From: Osmia lignaria lignaria
Lineage: Eukaryota; Arthropoda; Insecta; Hymenoptera; Megachilidae
Assembly: GCF_051020975.1 (NCBI RefSeq)
Contig: NW_027478167.1
Span: 12,524,001 to 12,588,000 of the forward strand
Length of the DNA stretch: 64,000 nt
Direction: 5' to 3'
The notes below the pieces were generated by a model, which ran no database searches, was not told the DNA's origin, and worked only from the letters and a program-made list of their open reading frames with translations. The translations under genes were made by a program, and so were the position numbers. The number at the start of each line of letters is the position of its first letter. Positions within the stretch are counted from its first letter, which is position 1. Shown in pieces: positions 19,484 through 33,328 of this stretch.

Positions 19484-21737
19484 TTGCAGATTTATCTCAA
19501 GGGAAGGGGCCTGACGGACATATTTCGAGATATTTCTTCTTCTTGTTGTTCTTCTTCTGCACAGCTAAGCTGGAAGTGGCATTTGCGGCTCGCACTAGTG
19601 CAGAGTTATCTCAAAGAAAGGGGCCACGGTGTTTCTGTATCTCTATTATGTTGGTGCGGCTTCGGAACTTTTAAATATCTCGACATATCTCGAAAACTAC
19701 GCTTCTGATCAAAAAATATCATAGAACATAAAAAGTAGGAAACTTAATTCTCTACAAAAAAGGTCTCTTAACATTTTGCCATAGCTCGCTTCGTTTCCGA
19801 GATATTTGCAGATTTATCTCAAGGGAAGGGGCCTGACGGACATATTTCGAGATATTTCTTCTTCTTGTTGTTCTTCTTCTGCACAGCTAAGCTGGAAGTG
19901 GCATTTGCGGCTCGCACTAGTGCACAGTTATCTCAAAGAAAGGGGCCACGGTGTTTCTGTATCTCTATTATGTTGGTGCGGCTTCGGAACTTTTAAATAT
20001 CTCGATATATCTCGAAAACTACGCTTGTGATCAAAAAATATCATAGAACATAAATTGTAGGAAACATAATTCTCTACAAAAAAGGTCTCTTAACATTTTG
20101 CCATAGCTCGCTTCGTTTCCGAGATATTTGCAGATATATCTGAAGGGAAGGGGCCTGACCGACATATTTCGAGATATTTCTTCTTCTTGTTGTACTTCTT
20201 CTGCACAGCTAAGCTGGAAGTGGCATTTACAGCTCGCAATAGTGCAAAGTTATCTCAAAGAAAGGGGCGACGGTGTTTCTGTATCTCTATTATGTTGGTG
20301 CGGCTTCGGAACTTTTAAATATCTTGATATATCTCGAGAACTACGCATCTGATCAAAAAATATCATAGAACATAAAAAGTAGGAAACTTAATTCTCTACA
20401 AAAAAGGTCTCTTAACATTTTGCCATAGCTCGCTTCGTTTCCGAGATATTTGCAGATTTATCTCAAGGGAAGGGGCCTGACGGACATATTTCGAGATATT
20501 TCTTCTTCTTGTTGTTCTTCTTCTGCACAGCTAAGCTGGAAGTGGCATTTGCGGCTCGCACTAGTGCAGAGTTATCTCAAAGAAAGGGGCCACGGTGTTT
20601 CTGTATCTCTATTATGTTGGTGCGGCTTCGGAACTTTTAAATATCTCGATATATCTCGAAAACTACGCTTCTGATCAAAAAATATCATAGAACATAAATT
20701 GTAGGAAACATAATTCTCTACAAAAAAGGTCTCTTAGCATTTTGCCATAGCTCGCTTCGTTTCCGAGATATTTGCAGATTTATCTGAAGGGAAAGGGCCT
20801 GACGGACATATTTCGAGATATTTCTTCTTCTTGTTGTTCTTCTTCTGCACAGCTAAGCTGGAAGTGGCATTTGCGGCTCGCACTAGTGCAGCGTTATCTC
20901 AAAGAAAGGGGCCACGGTGTTTCTGTATCTCTATTATGTTGGTGCGGCTTCGGAACTTTTAAATATCTTGATATATCTCGAGAACTACGCATCTGATCAA
21001 AAAATATCATAGAACATAAAAAGTAGGAAACTTAATTCTCTACAAAAAAGGTCTCTTAACATTTTGCCATAGCTCGCTTCCTTTCCGAGATATTTGCAGA
21101 TTTATCTCAAGGGAAGGGGCCTGACGGACATATTTCGAGATATTTCTTCTTCTTGTTGTTCTTCTTCTGCACAGCTAAGCTGGAAGTGGCATTTGCGGCT
21201 CGCACTAGTGCAGAGTTATCTCAAAGAAAGGGGCCACGGTGTTTCTGTATCTCTATTATGTTGGTGCGGCTTCGGAACTTTTAAATATCTCGATATATCT
21301 CGAAAACTACGCTTCTGATCAAAAAATATCATAGAACATAAATTGTAGGAAACATAATTCTCTACAAAAAAGGTCTCTTAACATTTTGCCATAGCTCGCT
21401 TCGTTTCCGAGATATTTGCAGATATATCTCAAGGGAAGGGGCCTGACGGACATATTTCGAGATATTTCTTCTTCTTGTTGTACTTCTTCTGCACAGCTAA
21501 GCTGGATGTGGCATTTACAGCTCGCAATAGTGCAAAGTTATCTCAAAGAAAGGGGCGACGGTGTTTCTGTATCTCTATTATGTTGGTGCGGCTTCGGAAC
21601 TTTTAAATATCTTGATATATCTCGAGAACTACGCATCTGATCAAAAAATATCATAGAACATAAAAAGTAGGAAACTTAATTCTCTACAAAAAAGGTCTCT
21701 TAAGATTTTGCCATAGCTCGCTTCGTTTCCGAGATAT

Positions 21738-22058
21738 TTGCAGATTTATCTCAAGGGGAGGGGCCTGACGGACATATTTCGAGATATTTCTTCTTCTTGT
21801 TGTTCTTCTTCTGCACAGCTAAGCTGGAAGTGGCATTACAGCTCGCAATAGTGCAGAGTTATCTCAAAGAAAGGGGCGACGGTGTTTCTGTATCTCTATT
21901 ATGTTGGTGCGGCTTCGGAACTTTTAAATATCTTGATATATCTCGAGAACTACGCATCTGATCAAAAAATATCATAGAACATAAAAAGTAGGAAACTTAA
22001 TTCTCTACAAAAAAGGTCTCTTAACATTTTGCCATAGCTCGCTTCGTTTCCGAGATAT
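21738..22058 (+). repeat. 321-bp monomer with a base missing in CATTACAG
   Basis: GGCATTACAGCTCGC replaces GGCATTTACAGCTCGC. This is close to, but a different event from, the CATTTCAG deletion shared by units right of 35 kb. The unit also has CAAGGGGAGGGG in the first box, as does the next unit. Confidence 0.88.
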
Positions 22059-23024
22059 TTGCAGATTTATCTCAAGGGGAGGGGCCTGACGGACATATTT
22101 CGAGATATTTCTTCTTCTTGTTGTTCTTCTTCTGCACAGCTAAGCTGGAAGTGGCATTTGCGGCTCGCACTAGTGCAGAGTTATCTCAAAGAAAGGGGCC
22201 ACGGTGTTTCTGTATCTCTATTATGTTGGTGCGGCTTCGGAACTTTTAAATATCTTGATATATCTCGAGAACTACGCATCTGATCAAAAAATATCATAGA
22301 ACATAAAAAGTAGGAAACTTAATTCTCTACAAAAAAGGTCTCTTATCATTTGGCCATAGCTCGCTTCGTTTCCGAGATATTTGCTGATTTATCTCAAGGG
22401 AAGGGGCCTGACGGACATATTTCGAGATATTTCTTCTTCTTGTTGTTCTTCTTCTGCACAGCTAAGCTGGAAGTGGCATTTGCAGCTCGCAATAGTGCAG
22501 AGTTATCTCAAAGAACGGGGCCACGGTGTTTCTGTATCTCTATTATGTTGGTGCGGCTTCGGAACTTTTAAATATCTCGACATATCTCGAAAACTACGCT
22601 TCTGATCAAAAAATATCATAGAACATAAAAAGTAGGAAACTTAATTCTCTACAAAAAAGGTCTCTTAACATTTTGCCATAGCTCTCTTCGTTTCCGAGAT
22701 ATTTGCAGATTTATCTCAAGGGAAGGGGCCTGACGGACATATTTCGAGATATTTCTTCTTCTTGTTGTTCTTCTTCTGCACAGCTAAGCTGGAAGTGGCA
22801 TTTGCAGCTCGCAATAGTGCAGAGTTATCTCAAAGAAAGGGGCCACGGTGTTTCTGTATCTCTATTATGTTGGTGCGGCTTCGGAACTTTTAAATATCTT
22901 GATATATCTCGAGAACTACGCATCTGATCAAAAAATATCATAGAACATAAAAAGTAGGAAACTTAATTCTCTACAAAAAAGGTCTCTTAACATTTTGCCA
23001 TAGCTCGCTTCGTTTCCGAGATAT

Positions 23025-26000
23025 TTGCAGATTTATCTCAAGGGAAGGGGCCTGACGGACATATTTCGAGATATTTCTTCTTCTTGTTGTTCTTCTTCTG
23101 CACAGCTAAGCTGGAAGTGGCATTTGCGGCTCGCTCTAGTGCACAGTTATCTCAAAGAAAGGGGCCACGGTGTTTCTGTATCTCTATTATGTTGGTGCGG
23201 CTTCGGAACTTTTAAATATCTCGATATATCTCGAAAACTACGCTTGTGATCAAAAAATATCATAGAACATAAATTGTAGGAAACATAATTCTCTACAAAA
23301 AAGGTCTCTTAACATTTTGCCATAGCTCGCTTCCTTTCCGAGATATTTGCAGATATATCTCAAGGGAAGGGGCCTGACGGACATATTTCGAGATATTTCT
23401 TCTTCTTGTTGTACTTCTTCTGCACAGCTAAGCTGGAAGTGGCATTTACAGCTCGCAATAGTGCAAAGTTATCTCAAAGAAAGGGGCGACGGTGTTTCTG
23501 TATCTCTATTATGTTGGTGCGGCTTCGGAACTTTTAAATATCTTGATATATCTCGAGAACTACGCATCTGATCAAAAAATATCATAGAACATAAAAAGTA
23601 GGAAACTTAATTCTCTACAAAAAAGGTCTCTTAACATTTTGCCATAGCTCGCTTCGTTTCCGAGATATTTGCAGATATATGTCAAGGGAAGGGGCCTGAC
23701 GGACATATTTCGAGATATTTCTTCTTCTTGTTGTACTTCTTCTGCACAGCTAAGCTGGAAGTGGCATTTACAGCTCGCAATAGTGCAAAGTTATCTCAAA
23801 GAAAGGGGCGACGGTGTTTCTGTATCTCTATTATGTTGGTGCGGCTTCGGAACTTTTAAATATCTTGATATATCTCGAGAACTACGCATCTGATCAAAAA
23901 ATATCATAGAACATAAAAAGTAGGAAACTTAATTCTCTACAAAAAAGGTCTCTTAACATTTTGCCATAGCTCGCTTCGTTTCCGAGATATTTGCAGATTT
24001 ATCTCAAGGGAAGGGGCCTGACGGACATATTTCGAGATATTTCTTCTTCTTGTTGTTCTTCTTCTGCACAGCTAAGCTGGAAGTGGCATTTGCGGCTCGC
24101 ACTAGTGCAGAGTTATCTCAAAGAAAGGGGCCACGGTGTTTCTGTATCTCTATTATGTTGGTGCGGCTTCGGAACTTTTAAATATCTCGATATATCTCGA
24201 AAACTACGCTTCTGATCAAAAAATATCATAGAACATAAAAAGTAGGAAACTTAATTCTCTACAAAAAAGGTCTCTTAACATTGTGCCATAGCTCTCTTGG
24301 TTTCCGAGATATTTGCAGATTTATCTCAAGGGAAGGGGCCTGACGGACATATTTCGAGATATTTCTTCTTCTTGTTGTTCTTCTTCTGCACAGCTAAGCT
24401 GGAAGTGGCATTTGCAGCTCGCAATAGTGCAGAGTTATCTCAAAGAAAGGGGCCACGGTGTTTCTGTATCTCTATTATGTTGGTGCGGCTTCGGAACTTT
24501 TAAATATCTTGATATATCTCGAGAACTACGCATCTGATCAAAAAATATCATAGAACATAAAAAGTAGGAAACTTAATTCTCTACAAAAAAGGTCTCTTAA
24601 CATTTTGCCATAGCTCGCTTCGTTTCCGAGATATTTGCAGATTTATCTCAAGGGAAGGGGCCTGACGGACATATTTCGAGATATTTCTTCTTCTTGTTGT
24701 TCTTCTTCTGCACAGCTAAGCTGGAAGTGGCATTTGCGGCTCGCTCTAGTGCACAGTTATCTCAAAGAAAGGGGCCACGGTGTTTCTGTATCTCTATTAT
24801 GTTGGTGCGGCTTCGGAACTTTTAAATATCTCGATATATCTCGAAAACTACGCTTGTGATCAAAAAATATCATAGAACATAAATTGTAGGAAACATAATT
24901 CTCTACAAAAAAGGTCTCTTAACATTTTGCCATAGCTCGCTTCCTTTCCGAGATATTTGCAGATATATCTCAAGGGAAGGGGCCTGACGGACATATTTCG
25001 AGATATTTCTTCTTCTTGTTGTACTTCTTCTGCACAGCTAAGCTGGAAGTGGCATTTACAGCTCGCAATAGTGCAAAGTTATCTCAAAGAAAGGGGCGAC
25101 GGTGTTTCTGTATCTCTATTATGTTGGTGCGGCTTCGGAACTTTTAAATATCTTGATATATCTCGAGAACTACGCATCTGATCAAAAAATATCATAGAAC
25201 ATAAAAAGTAGGAAACTTAATTCTCTACAAAAAAGGTCTCTTAACATTTTGCCATAGCTCGCTTCGTTTCCGAGATATTTGCAGATATATGTCAAGGGAA
25301 GGGGCCTGACGGACATATTTCGAGATATTTCTTCTTCTTGTTGTACTTCTTCTGCACAGCTAAGCTGGAAGTGGCATTTACAGCTCGCAATAGTGCAAAG
25401 TTATCTCAAAGAAAGGGGCGACGGTGTTTCTGTATCTCTATTATGTTGGTGCGGCTTCGGAACTTTTAAATATCTTGATATATCTCGAGAACTACGCATC
25501 TGATCAAAAAATATCATAGAACATAAAAAGTAGGAAACTTAATTCTCTACAAAAAAGGTCTCTTAACATTTTGCCATAGCTCGCTTCGTTTCCGAGATAT
25601 TTGCAGATTTATCTCAAGGGAAGGGGCCTGACGGACATATTTCGAGATATTTCTTCTTCTTGTTGTTCTTCTTCTGCACAGCTAAGCTGGAAGTGGCATT
25701 TGCGGCTCGCACTAGTGCAGAGTTATCTCAAAGAAAGGGGCCACGGTGTTTCTGTATCTCTATTATGTTGGTGCGGCTTCGGAACTTTTAAATATCTCGA
25801 TATATCTCGAAAACTACGCTTCTGATCAAAAAATATCATAGAACATAAAAAGTAGGAAACTTAATTCTCTACAAAAAAGGTCTCTTAACATTGTGCCATA
25901 GCTCTCTTGGTTTCCGAGATATTTGCAGATTTATCTCAAGGGAAGGGGCCTGACGGACATATTTCGAGATATTTCTTCTTCTTGTTGTTCTTCTTCTGCA

Positions 26001-27854
26001 CAGCTAAGCTGGAAGTGGCATTTGCAGCTCGCAATAGTGCAGAGTTATCTCAAAGAAAGGGGCCACGGTGTTTCTGTATCTCTATTATGTTGGTGCGGCT
26101 TCGGAACTTTTAAATATCTTGATATATCTCGAGAACTACGCATCTGATCAAAAAATATCATAGAACATAAAAAGTAGGAAACTTAATTCTCTACAAAAAA
26201 GGTCTCTTAACATTTTGCCATAGCTCGCTTCGTTTCCGAGATATTTGCAGATTTATCTCAAGGGAAGGGGCCTGACGGACATATTTCGAGATATTTCTTC
26301 TTCTTGTTGTTCTTCTTCTGCACAGCTAAGCTGGAAGTGGCATTTGCGGCTCGCTCTAGTGCACAGTTATCTCAAAGAAAGGGGCCACGGTGTTTCTGTA
26401 TCTCTATTATGTTGGTGCGGCTTCGGAACTTTTAAATATCTCGATATATCTCGAAAACTACGCTTGTGATCAAAAAATATCATAGAACATAAATTGTAGG
26501 AAACATAATTCTCTACAAAAAAGGTCTCTTAACATTTTGCCATAGCTCGCTTCCTTTCCGAGATATTTGCAGATATATCTCAAGGGAAGGGGCCTGACGG
26601 ACATATTTCGAGATATTTCTTCTTCTTGTTGTACTTCTTCTGCACAGCTAAGCTGGAAGTGGCATTTACAGCTCGCAATAGTGCAAAGTTATCTCAAAGA
26701 AAGGGGCGACGGTGTTTCTGTATCTCTATTATGTTGGTGCGGCTTCGGAACTTTTAAATATCTTGATATATCTCGAGAACTACGCATCTGATCAAAAAAT
26801 ATCATAGAACATAAAAAGTAGGAAACTTAATTCTCTACAAAAAAGGTCTCTTAACATTTTGCCATAGCTCCCTTCGTTTCCGAGATATTTGCAGATATAT
26901 GTCAAGGGAAGGGGCCTGACGGACATATTTCGAGATATTTCTTCTTCTTGTTGTACTTCTTCTGCACAGCTAAGCTGGAAGTGGCATTTACAGCTCGCAA
27001 TAGTGCAAAGTTATCTCAAAGAAAGGGGCGACGGTGTTTCTGTATCTCTATTATGTTGGTGCGGCTTCGGAACTTTTAAATATCTTGATATATCTCGAGA
27101 ACTACGCATCTGATCAAAAAATATCATAGAACATAAAAAGTAGGAAACTTAATTCTCTACAAAAAAGGTCTCTTAACATTTTGCCATAGCTCGCTTCGTT
27201 TCCGAGATATTTGCAGATTTATCTCAAGGGAAGGGGCCTGACGGACATATTTCGAGATATTTCTTCTTCTTGTTGTTCTTCTTCTGCACAGCTAAGCTGG
27301 AAGTGGCATTTGCGGCTCGCACTAGTGCAGAGTTATCTCAAAGAAAGGGGCCACGGTGTTTCTGTATCTCTATTATGTTGGTGCGGCTTCGGAACTTTTA
27401 AATATCTCGATATATCTCGAAAACTACGCTTCTGATCAAAAAATATCATAGAACATAAAAAGTAGGAAACTTAATTCTCTACAAAAAAGGTCTCTTAACA
27501 TTTTGCCATAGCTCTCTTGGTTTCCGAGATATTTGCAGATTTATCTCAAGGGAAGGGGCCTGACGGACATATTTCGAGATATTTCTTCTTCTTGTTGTTC
27601 TTCTTCTGCACAGCTAAGCTGGAAGTGGCATTTGCAGCTCGCAATAGTGCAGAGTTATCTCAAAGAAAGGGGCCACGGTGTTTCTGTATCTCTATTATGT
27701 TGGTGCGGCTTCGGAACTTTTAAATATCTTGATATATCTCGAGAACTACGCATCTGATCAAAAAATATCATAGAACATAAAAAGTAGGAAACTTAATTCT
27801 CTACAAAAAAGGTCTCTTAACATTTTGCCATAGCTCGCTTCGTTTCCGAGATAT
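23025..27854 (+). repeat. Three consecutive 1610-bp pentamer copies
   Basis: Copies begin at 23025, 24635 and 26245 (offset exactly 1610 bp = 5 x 322). The order is: GCTCTAGTGCACAG unit with GCTTGTGATC; AGATATATCTC unit with TTGTACTTC and GGGGCGACGG; AGATATATGTCAAG unit with TTGTACTTC; GCGGCTCGCACTAGT unit with TCTCGAAAAC; and a TTTGCAG unit with CTCTCTTGG leader and type A tail. The only differences I noticed are in leaders: ACATTGTGCC in copies 1 and 2 versus ACATTTTGCC in copy 3, and GCTCCCTTCG once at 26868-26877. This is the most homogeneous stretch in the window. Confidence 0.95.
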
Positions 27855-28176
27855 TTGCAGATTTATCTCAAGGGAAGGGGCCTGACGGACATATTTCGAG
27901 ATATTTCTTCTTCTTGTTGTTCTTCTTCTGCACAGCTAAGCTGGAAGTGGCATTTGCGGCTCGCTCTAGTGCACAGTTATCTCAAAGAAAGGGGCCACGG
28001 TGTTTCTGTATCTCTATTATGTTGGTGCGGCTTCGGAACTTTTAAATATCTTGATATATCTCGAGAACTACGCATCTGATCAAAAAATATCATAGAACAT
28101 AAAAAGTAGGAAACTTAATTCTCTACAAAAAAGGTCTCTTAACATTTTGCCATAGCTCGCTTCGTTTCCGAGATAT
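27855..28176 (+). repeat. Hybrid monomer ending the pentamer run
   Basis: The 5' half (GCTCTAGTGCACAG) is that of the first pentamer unit. The 3' half (CTTGATATATCTCGAG, GCATCTGATC, type A tail) replaces the expected TCTCGAAAAC/GCTTGTGATC. The switch lies between about 27975 and 28050 and marks the right breakpoint of the pentamer block. Confidence 0.82.
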
Positions 28177-28820
28177 TTGCAGATTTATCTCAAGGGGAGG
28201 GGCCTGACGGACATATTTCGAGATATTTCTTCTTCTTGTTGTTCTTCTTCTGCACAGCTAAGCTGGAAGTGGCATTTGCGGCTCGCACTAGTGCAGAGTT
28301 ATCTCAAAGAAAGGGGCCACGGTGTTTCTGTATCTCTATTATGTTGGTGCGGCTTCGGAACTTTTAAATATCTTGATATATCTCGAGAACTACGCATCTG
28401 ATCAAAAAATATCATAGAACATAAAAAGTAGGAAACTTAATTCTCTACAAAAAAGGTCTCTTAACATTTGGCCATAGCTCGCTTCGTTTCCGAGATATTT
28501 GCTGATTTATCTCAAGGGAAGGGGCCTGACGGACATATTTCGAGATATTTCTTCTTCTTGTTGTTCTTCTTCTGCACAGCTAAGCTGGAAGTGGCATTTG
28601 CAGCTCGCAATAGTGCAGAGTTATCTCAACGAAAGGGGCCACGGTGTTTCTGTATCTCTATTATGTTGGTGCGGCTTCGGAACTTTTAAATATCTCGATA
28701 TATCTCGAAAACTACGCTTCTGATCAAAAAACATCATAGAACATAAATTGTAGGAAACATAATTCTCTACAAAAAAGGTCTCTTAACATTTTGCCATAGC
28801 TCGCTTCGTTTCCGAGATAT
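28177..28820 (+). repeat. Copy of the monomer pair 22059-22702
   Basis: Both pairs contain a CAAGGGGAGGGG/GCGGCTCGCACTAGT unit followed by an ATTTGGCCATAG leader and TTTGCTGATTTATC unit, offset 6118 bp (19 x 322). They lie either side of the pentamer run. Differences include AAGAACGGGG at 22059-22702 versus CAACGAAAGG at 28177-28820. Confidence 0.83.
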
Positions 28821-29142
28821 TTGCAGATATATCTGAAGGGAAGGGGCCTGACGGACATATTTCGAGATATTTCTTCTTCTTGTTGTTCTTCTTCTGCACA
28901 GCTAAGCTGGAAGTGGCATTTACAGCTCGCAATAGTGCAGAGTTATCTCAAAGAAAGGGGCCACGGTGTTTCTGTATCTCTATTATGTTGGTGCGGCTTC
29001 GGAACTTTTAAATATCTTGATATATCTCGAGAACTACGCATCTGATCAAAAAATAGCATAGAACATAAAAAGTAGGAAACTTAATTCTCTACAAAAAAGG
29101 TCTCTTAACATTTTGCCATAGCTCTCTTCGTTTCCGAGATAT

Positions 29143-32100
29143 TTGCAGATTTATCTCAAGGGAAGGGGCCTAACGGACATATTTCGAGATATTTCTTCTT
29201 CTTGTTGTTCTTCTTCTGCACAGCTAAACTGGAAGTGGCATTTGCAGCTCGCAATAGTGCGGAGTTATCTCAAAGAAAGGGGCCACGATGTTTCTGTATC
29301 TCTATTATGTTGGTGCGGCTTCGGAACTTTTAAATATCTTGATATATCTCGAGAACTACGCATCTGATCAAAAAATATTATAGAACATAAAAAGTAGGAA
29401 ACTTAATTCTCTACAAAAAAGGTCTCTTAACATTTTGCCATAGCTCGCTTCGTTTCCGAGATATTTGCAGATTTATCTCAAGGGAAGGGGCCTGACGGAC
29501 ATATTTCGAGATATTTCTTCTTCTTGTTGTTCTTCTTCTGCACAGCTAAACTGGAAGTGGCATTTCCAGCTCGCAATAGTGCAGAGTTATCTCAAAGAAA
29601 GGAGCCACGGTGTTTCTGTATCTCTATTATGTTGGTGCGGCTTCGGAACTTTTAAATATCTTGATATATCTCGAGAACTACGCATCTGATCAAAAAATAT
29701 CGTAGAACATAAAAAGTAGGAAACTTAATTCTCTACAAATAAAGTCTCTTAACATTTTGCCATAGCTCGCTTCGTTTCCGAGATATTTGCAGATTTATCT
29801 CAAGGGAAGGGGCCTAACGGACATATTTCGAGATATTTCTTCTTCTTGTTGTTCTTCTTCTGCACAGCTAAACTGGAAGTGGCATTTCCAGCTCGCAATA
29901 GTGCAGAGTTATCTCAAAGAAAGGGGCGACGGTGTTTCTGTATCTCTATTATGTTGGTGCGGCTTCGGAACTTTTAAATATCTTGATATATCTCGAGAAC
30001 TACGCATCTGATCAAAAAATATCATACAACATAAAAAGTAGGAAACTTAATTCTCTACAAAAAAGGTCTCTTAACATTTTGCCATAGCGCGCTTCGTTTC
30101 CGAGATATTTGCAGATTTATCTGAAGGGAAAGGGCCTGACGGACATATTTCGAGATATTTCTTCTTCTTGTTGTTCTTCTTCTGCACAGCTAAGCTGGAA
30201 GTGGCATTTGCGGCTCGCACTAGTGCAGCGTTATCTCAAAGAAAGGGGCCACGGTGTTTCTGTATCTCTATTATGTTGGTGCGGCTTCGGAACTTTTAAA
30301 TATCTTGATATATCTCGAGAACTACGCATCTGATCAAAAAATATCATAGAACATAAAAAGTAGGAAACTTAATTCTCTACAAAAAAGGTCTCTTAACATT
30401 TTGCCATAGCTCGCTTCGTTTCCGAGATATTTGCAGATTTATCTCAAGGGAAGGGGCCTGACGGACATATTTCGAGATATTTCTTCTTCTTGTTGTTCTT
30501 CTTCTGCACAGCTAAGCTGGAAGTGGCATTTGCCCCTCGCACTAGTGCAGAGTTATCTCAAAGAAAGGGGCCACGGTGTTTCTGTATCTCTATTATGTTG
30601 GTGCGGCTTCGGAACTTTTAAATATCTCGATATATCTCGAAAACTACGCTTGTGATCAACAAATATCATAGAACATAAATTGTAGGAAACATAATTCTCT
30701 ACAAAAAAGATCTCTTAACATTTTGCCATAGCTCGCTTCGTTTCCGAGATATTTGCAGATATATCTCAAGGGAAGGGGCCTGACGGACATATTTCGAGAT
30801 ATTTCTTCTTCTTGTTGTTCTTCTTCTGCACACCTAAGCTGGAAGTGGCATTTACAGCTGGCAATAGTGCAAAGTTATCTCAAAGAAAGGGGCGACGGTG
30901 TTTCCGTATCTCTATTATGTTGGTGCGGCTTCGGAACTTTTAAATATCCGGATATATCTCGAGAACTACGCATCTGATCAAAAAATATCATAGAACATAA
31001 AAAGTAGGAAACTTAATTCTCTACAAAAAAGTTCTCTTAACATTTTGCCATAGCTCGCTTCGTTTCCGAGATATTTGCAGATTTATCTCAAGGGAAGGGG
31101 CCTGACGGACATATTTCGAGATATTTCTTCTTCTTGTTGTTCTTCTTCTGCACAGCTAAGCTGGAAGTGGCATTTGCGGCTCGCACTAGTGCAGAGTTAT
31201 CTCAAAGAAAGGGGCCACGGTGTTTCTGTATCTCTATTATGTTGGTGCGGCTTCGGAACTTTTAAATATCTCGATATATCTCGAAAACTACGCTTCTGAT
31301 CAAAAAATATCATAGAACATAAATTGTAGGAAACATAATTCTCTACAAAAAAGGTCTCTCAGCATTTTGCCATAGCTCGCTTCGTTTCCGAGATATTTGC
31401 AGATTTATCTGAAGGGAAAGGGCCTGACGGACATATTTCGAGATATTTCTTCTTCTTGTTGTTCTTCTTCTGCACAGCTAAGCTGGAAGTGGCATTTGCA
31501 GCTCTCAATAGTGCCGAGTTATCTCAAAGAAAGGGGCCACTGTGTTTCTGTATCTCTATTATGTTGGTGCGGCTTCGGAACTTTTAAATATCTTGATATA
31601 TCTCGAGAACTGCGCATCTGATCAAAAAATATCATAGAACATAAAAAGTAGGAAACTTAATTCTCTACAAAAAAGGTCTCTTAACATTTTGCCATAGCTG
31701 GCTTCGTTTCCGAGATATTTGCAGATTTATCTCAAGAGAAGGGGCCTGACGGACATATTTCGAGATATTTCTTCTTCTTGTTGTTCTTCTTCTGCACAGC
31801 TAAGCTGGAAGTGGCATTTGCGGCTCGCACTAGTGCAGAGTTATCTCAAAGAAAGGGGCCACGGTGTTTCTGTATCTCTATTATGTTGGTGCGGCTTCGG
31901 AACTTTTAAATATCTCGATATATCTCGAAAACTACGCTTGTGATCAACAAATATCATAGAACATAAATTGTAGGAAACATAATTCTCTACAAAAAAGGTC
32001 TCTTAACATTTTGCCATAGCTCGCTTCGTTTCCGAGATATTTGCAGATATATCTCAAGGGAAGGGGCCTGACGGACATATTTCGAGATATTTCTTCTTCT

Positions 32101-33328
32101 TGTTGTTCTTCTTCTGCACAGCTAAGCTGGAAGTGGCATTTACAGCTCGCAATAGTGCAAGGTTATCTCAAAGAAAGGGGCGACGGTGTTTCTGTATCTC
32201 TATTATGTTGGTGCGGCTTCGGAACTTTCAAATATCTTGATATATCTCGAGAACTACGCATCTGATCAAAAAATATCATAGAACATAAAAAGTAGGAAAC
32301 TTAATTCTCTACAAAAAAGGTCTCTTAACATTTTGCCATAGCTCGCTTCGTTTCCGAGATATTTGCAGATTTATCTCAAGGGAAGGGGCCTGACGGACAT
32401 ATTGCGAGATATTTCTTCTTCTTGTTGTTCTTCTTCTGCACAGCTAAGCTGGAAGTGGCATTTGCGGCTCGCACTAGTGCAGAGTTATCTCAAAGAAAGG
32501 GGCCACGGTGTTTCTGTATCTCTATTATGTTGGTGCGGCTTCGGAACTTTTAAATATCTTGATATATCTCGAGAACTACGCATCTGATCAAAAAATATCA
32601 TAGAACATAAAAAGTAGGAAACTTAATTCTCTACAAAAAAGGTCTCTTAACATTTTGCCATAGCTCGCTTCGTTTCCGAGATATTTGCAGATTTATCTCA
32701 AGGGAAGGGGCCTGACGGACATATTTCGAGATATTTCTTCTTCTTGTTGTTCTTCTTCTGCACAGCTAAGCTGGAAGTGGCATTTGCGGCTCGCACTAGT
32801 GCAGAGTTATCTCAAAGAAAGGGGCCACGGTGTTTCTGTATCTCTATTATGTTGGTGCGGCTTCGGAACTTTTAAATATCTTGATACATCTCGAGAACTG
32901 CGCATCTGATCAAAAAATATCATAGAACATAAAAAGTAGGAAACTTAATTCTCTACAAAAAAGGTCTCTTAACATTTTGCCATAGCTCGCTTCGTTTCCG
33001 AGATATTTGCAGATTTATCTGAAGGGAAGGGGCCTAACGGACATATTTCGAGATATTTCTTCTTCTTGTTGTTCTTCTTCTGCACAGCTAAACTGGAAGT
33101 GGCATTTCCAGCTAGCAATAGTGCAGAGTTATCTCAAAGAAAGGGGCCACGGTGTTTCTGTATCTCTATTATGTTGGTGCGGCTTCGGAACTTTTAAATA
33201 TCTTGATATATCTCGAGAACTACGCATCTGATCAAAAAATATCATAGAAGATAAAAAGTAGGAAACCTAATTCTCTACAAAAAAGGTCTCTTAACATTTT
33301 GCCATAGCTCGTGTCGTTTCCGAGATAT
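29143..33328 (+). repeat. Diverged monomers, no exact higher-order repeat
   Basis: Thirteen units show a loose alternation of GGGGCGACGG (29787, 30753, 32041), GAAGGGAAAGGGCC (30109, 31397), and GCGGCTCGCACTAGT types with TGTGATCAAC (30431, 31719). Many carry private substitutions such as CATTTGCCCCTC (30431), CTCAAGAGAAGG (31719), TATTGCGAG (32363) and TGATACATCTC (32685). The looser order and private changes suggest this part has not been homogenised as recently as 23025-27854. Confidence 0.8.

Larger units (their letters stand above)
19484..33328 (+). repeat. Domain rich in the GCGGCTCGCACTAGT haplotype
   Basis: From 19484 many units read CATTTGCGGCTCGCACTAGTGCAG, creating ACTAGT (for example 19594-19599). 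Alternating with them are units with CATTTACAGCTCGC and GGGGCGACGG. The GCGGCTCGC haplotype is otherwise seen only in three units before 2.8 kb and again from 33 kb onward, so the domains differ in monomer content and not merely in random drift. Confidence 0.86.
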
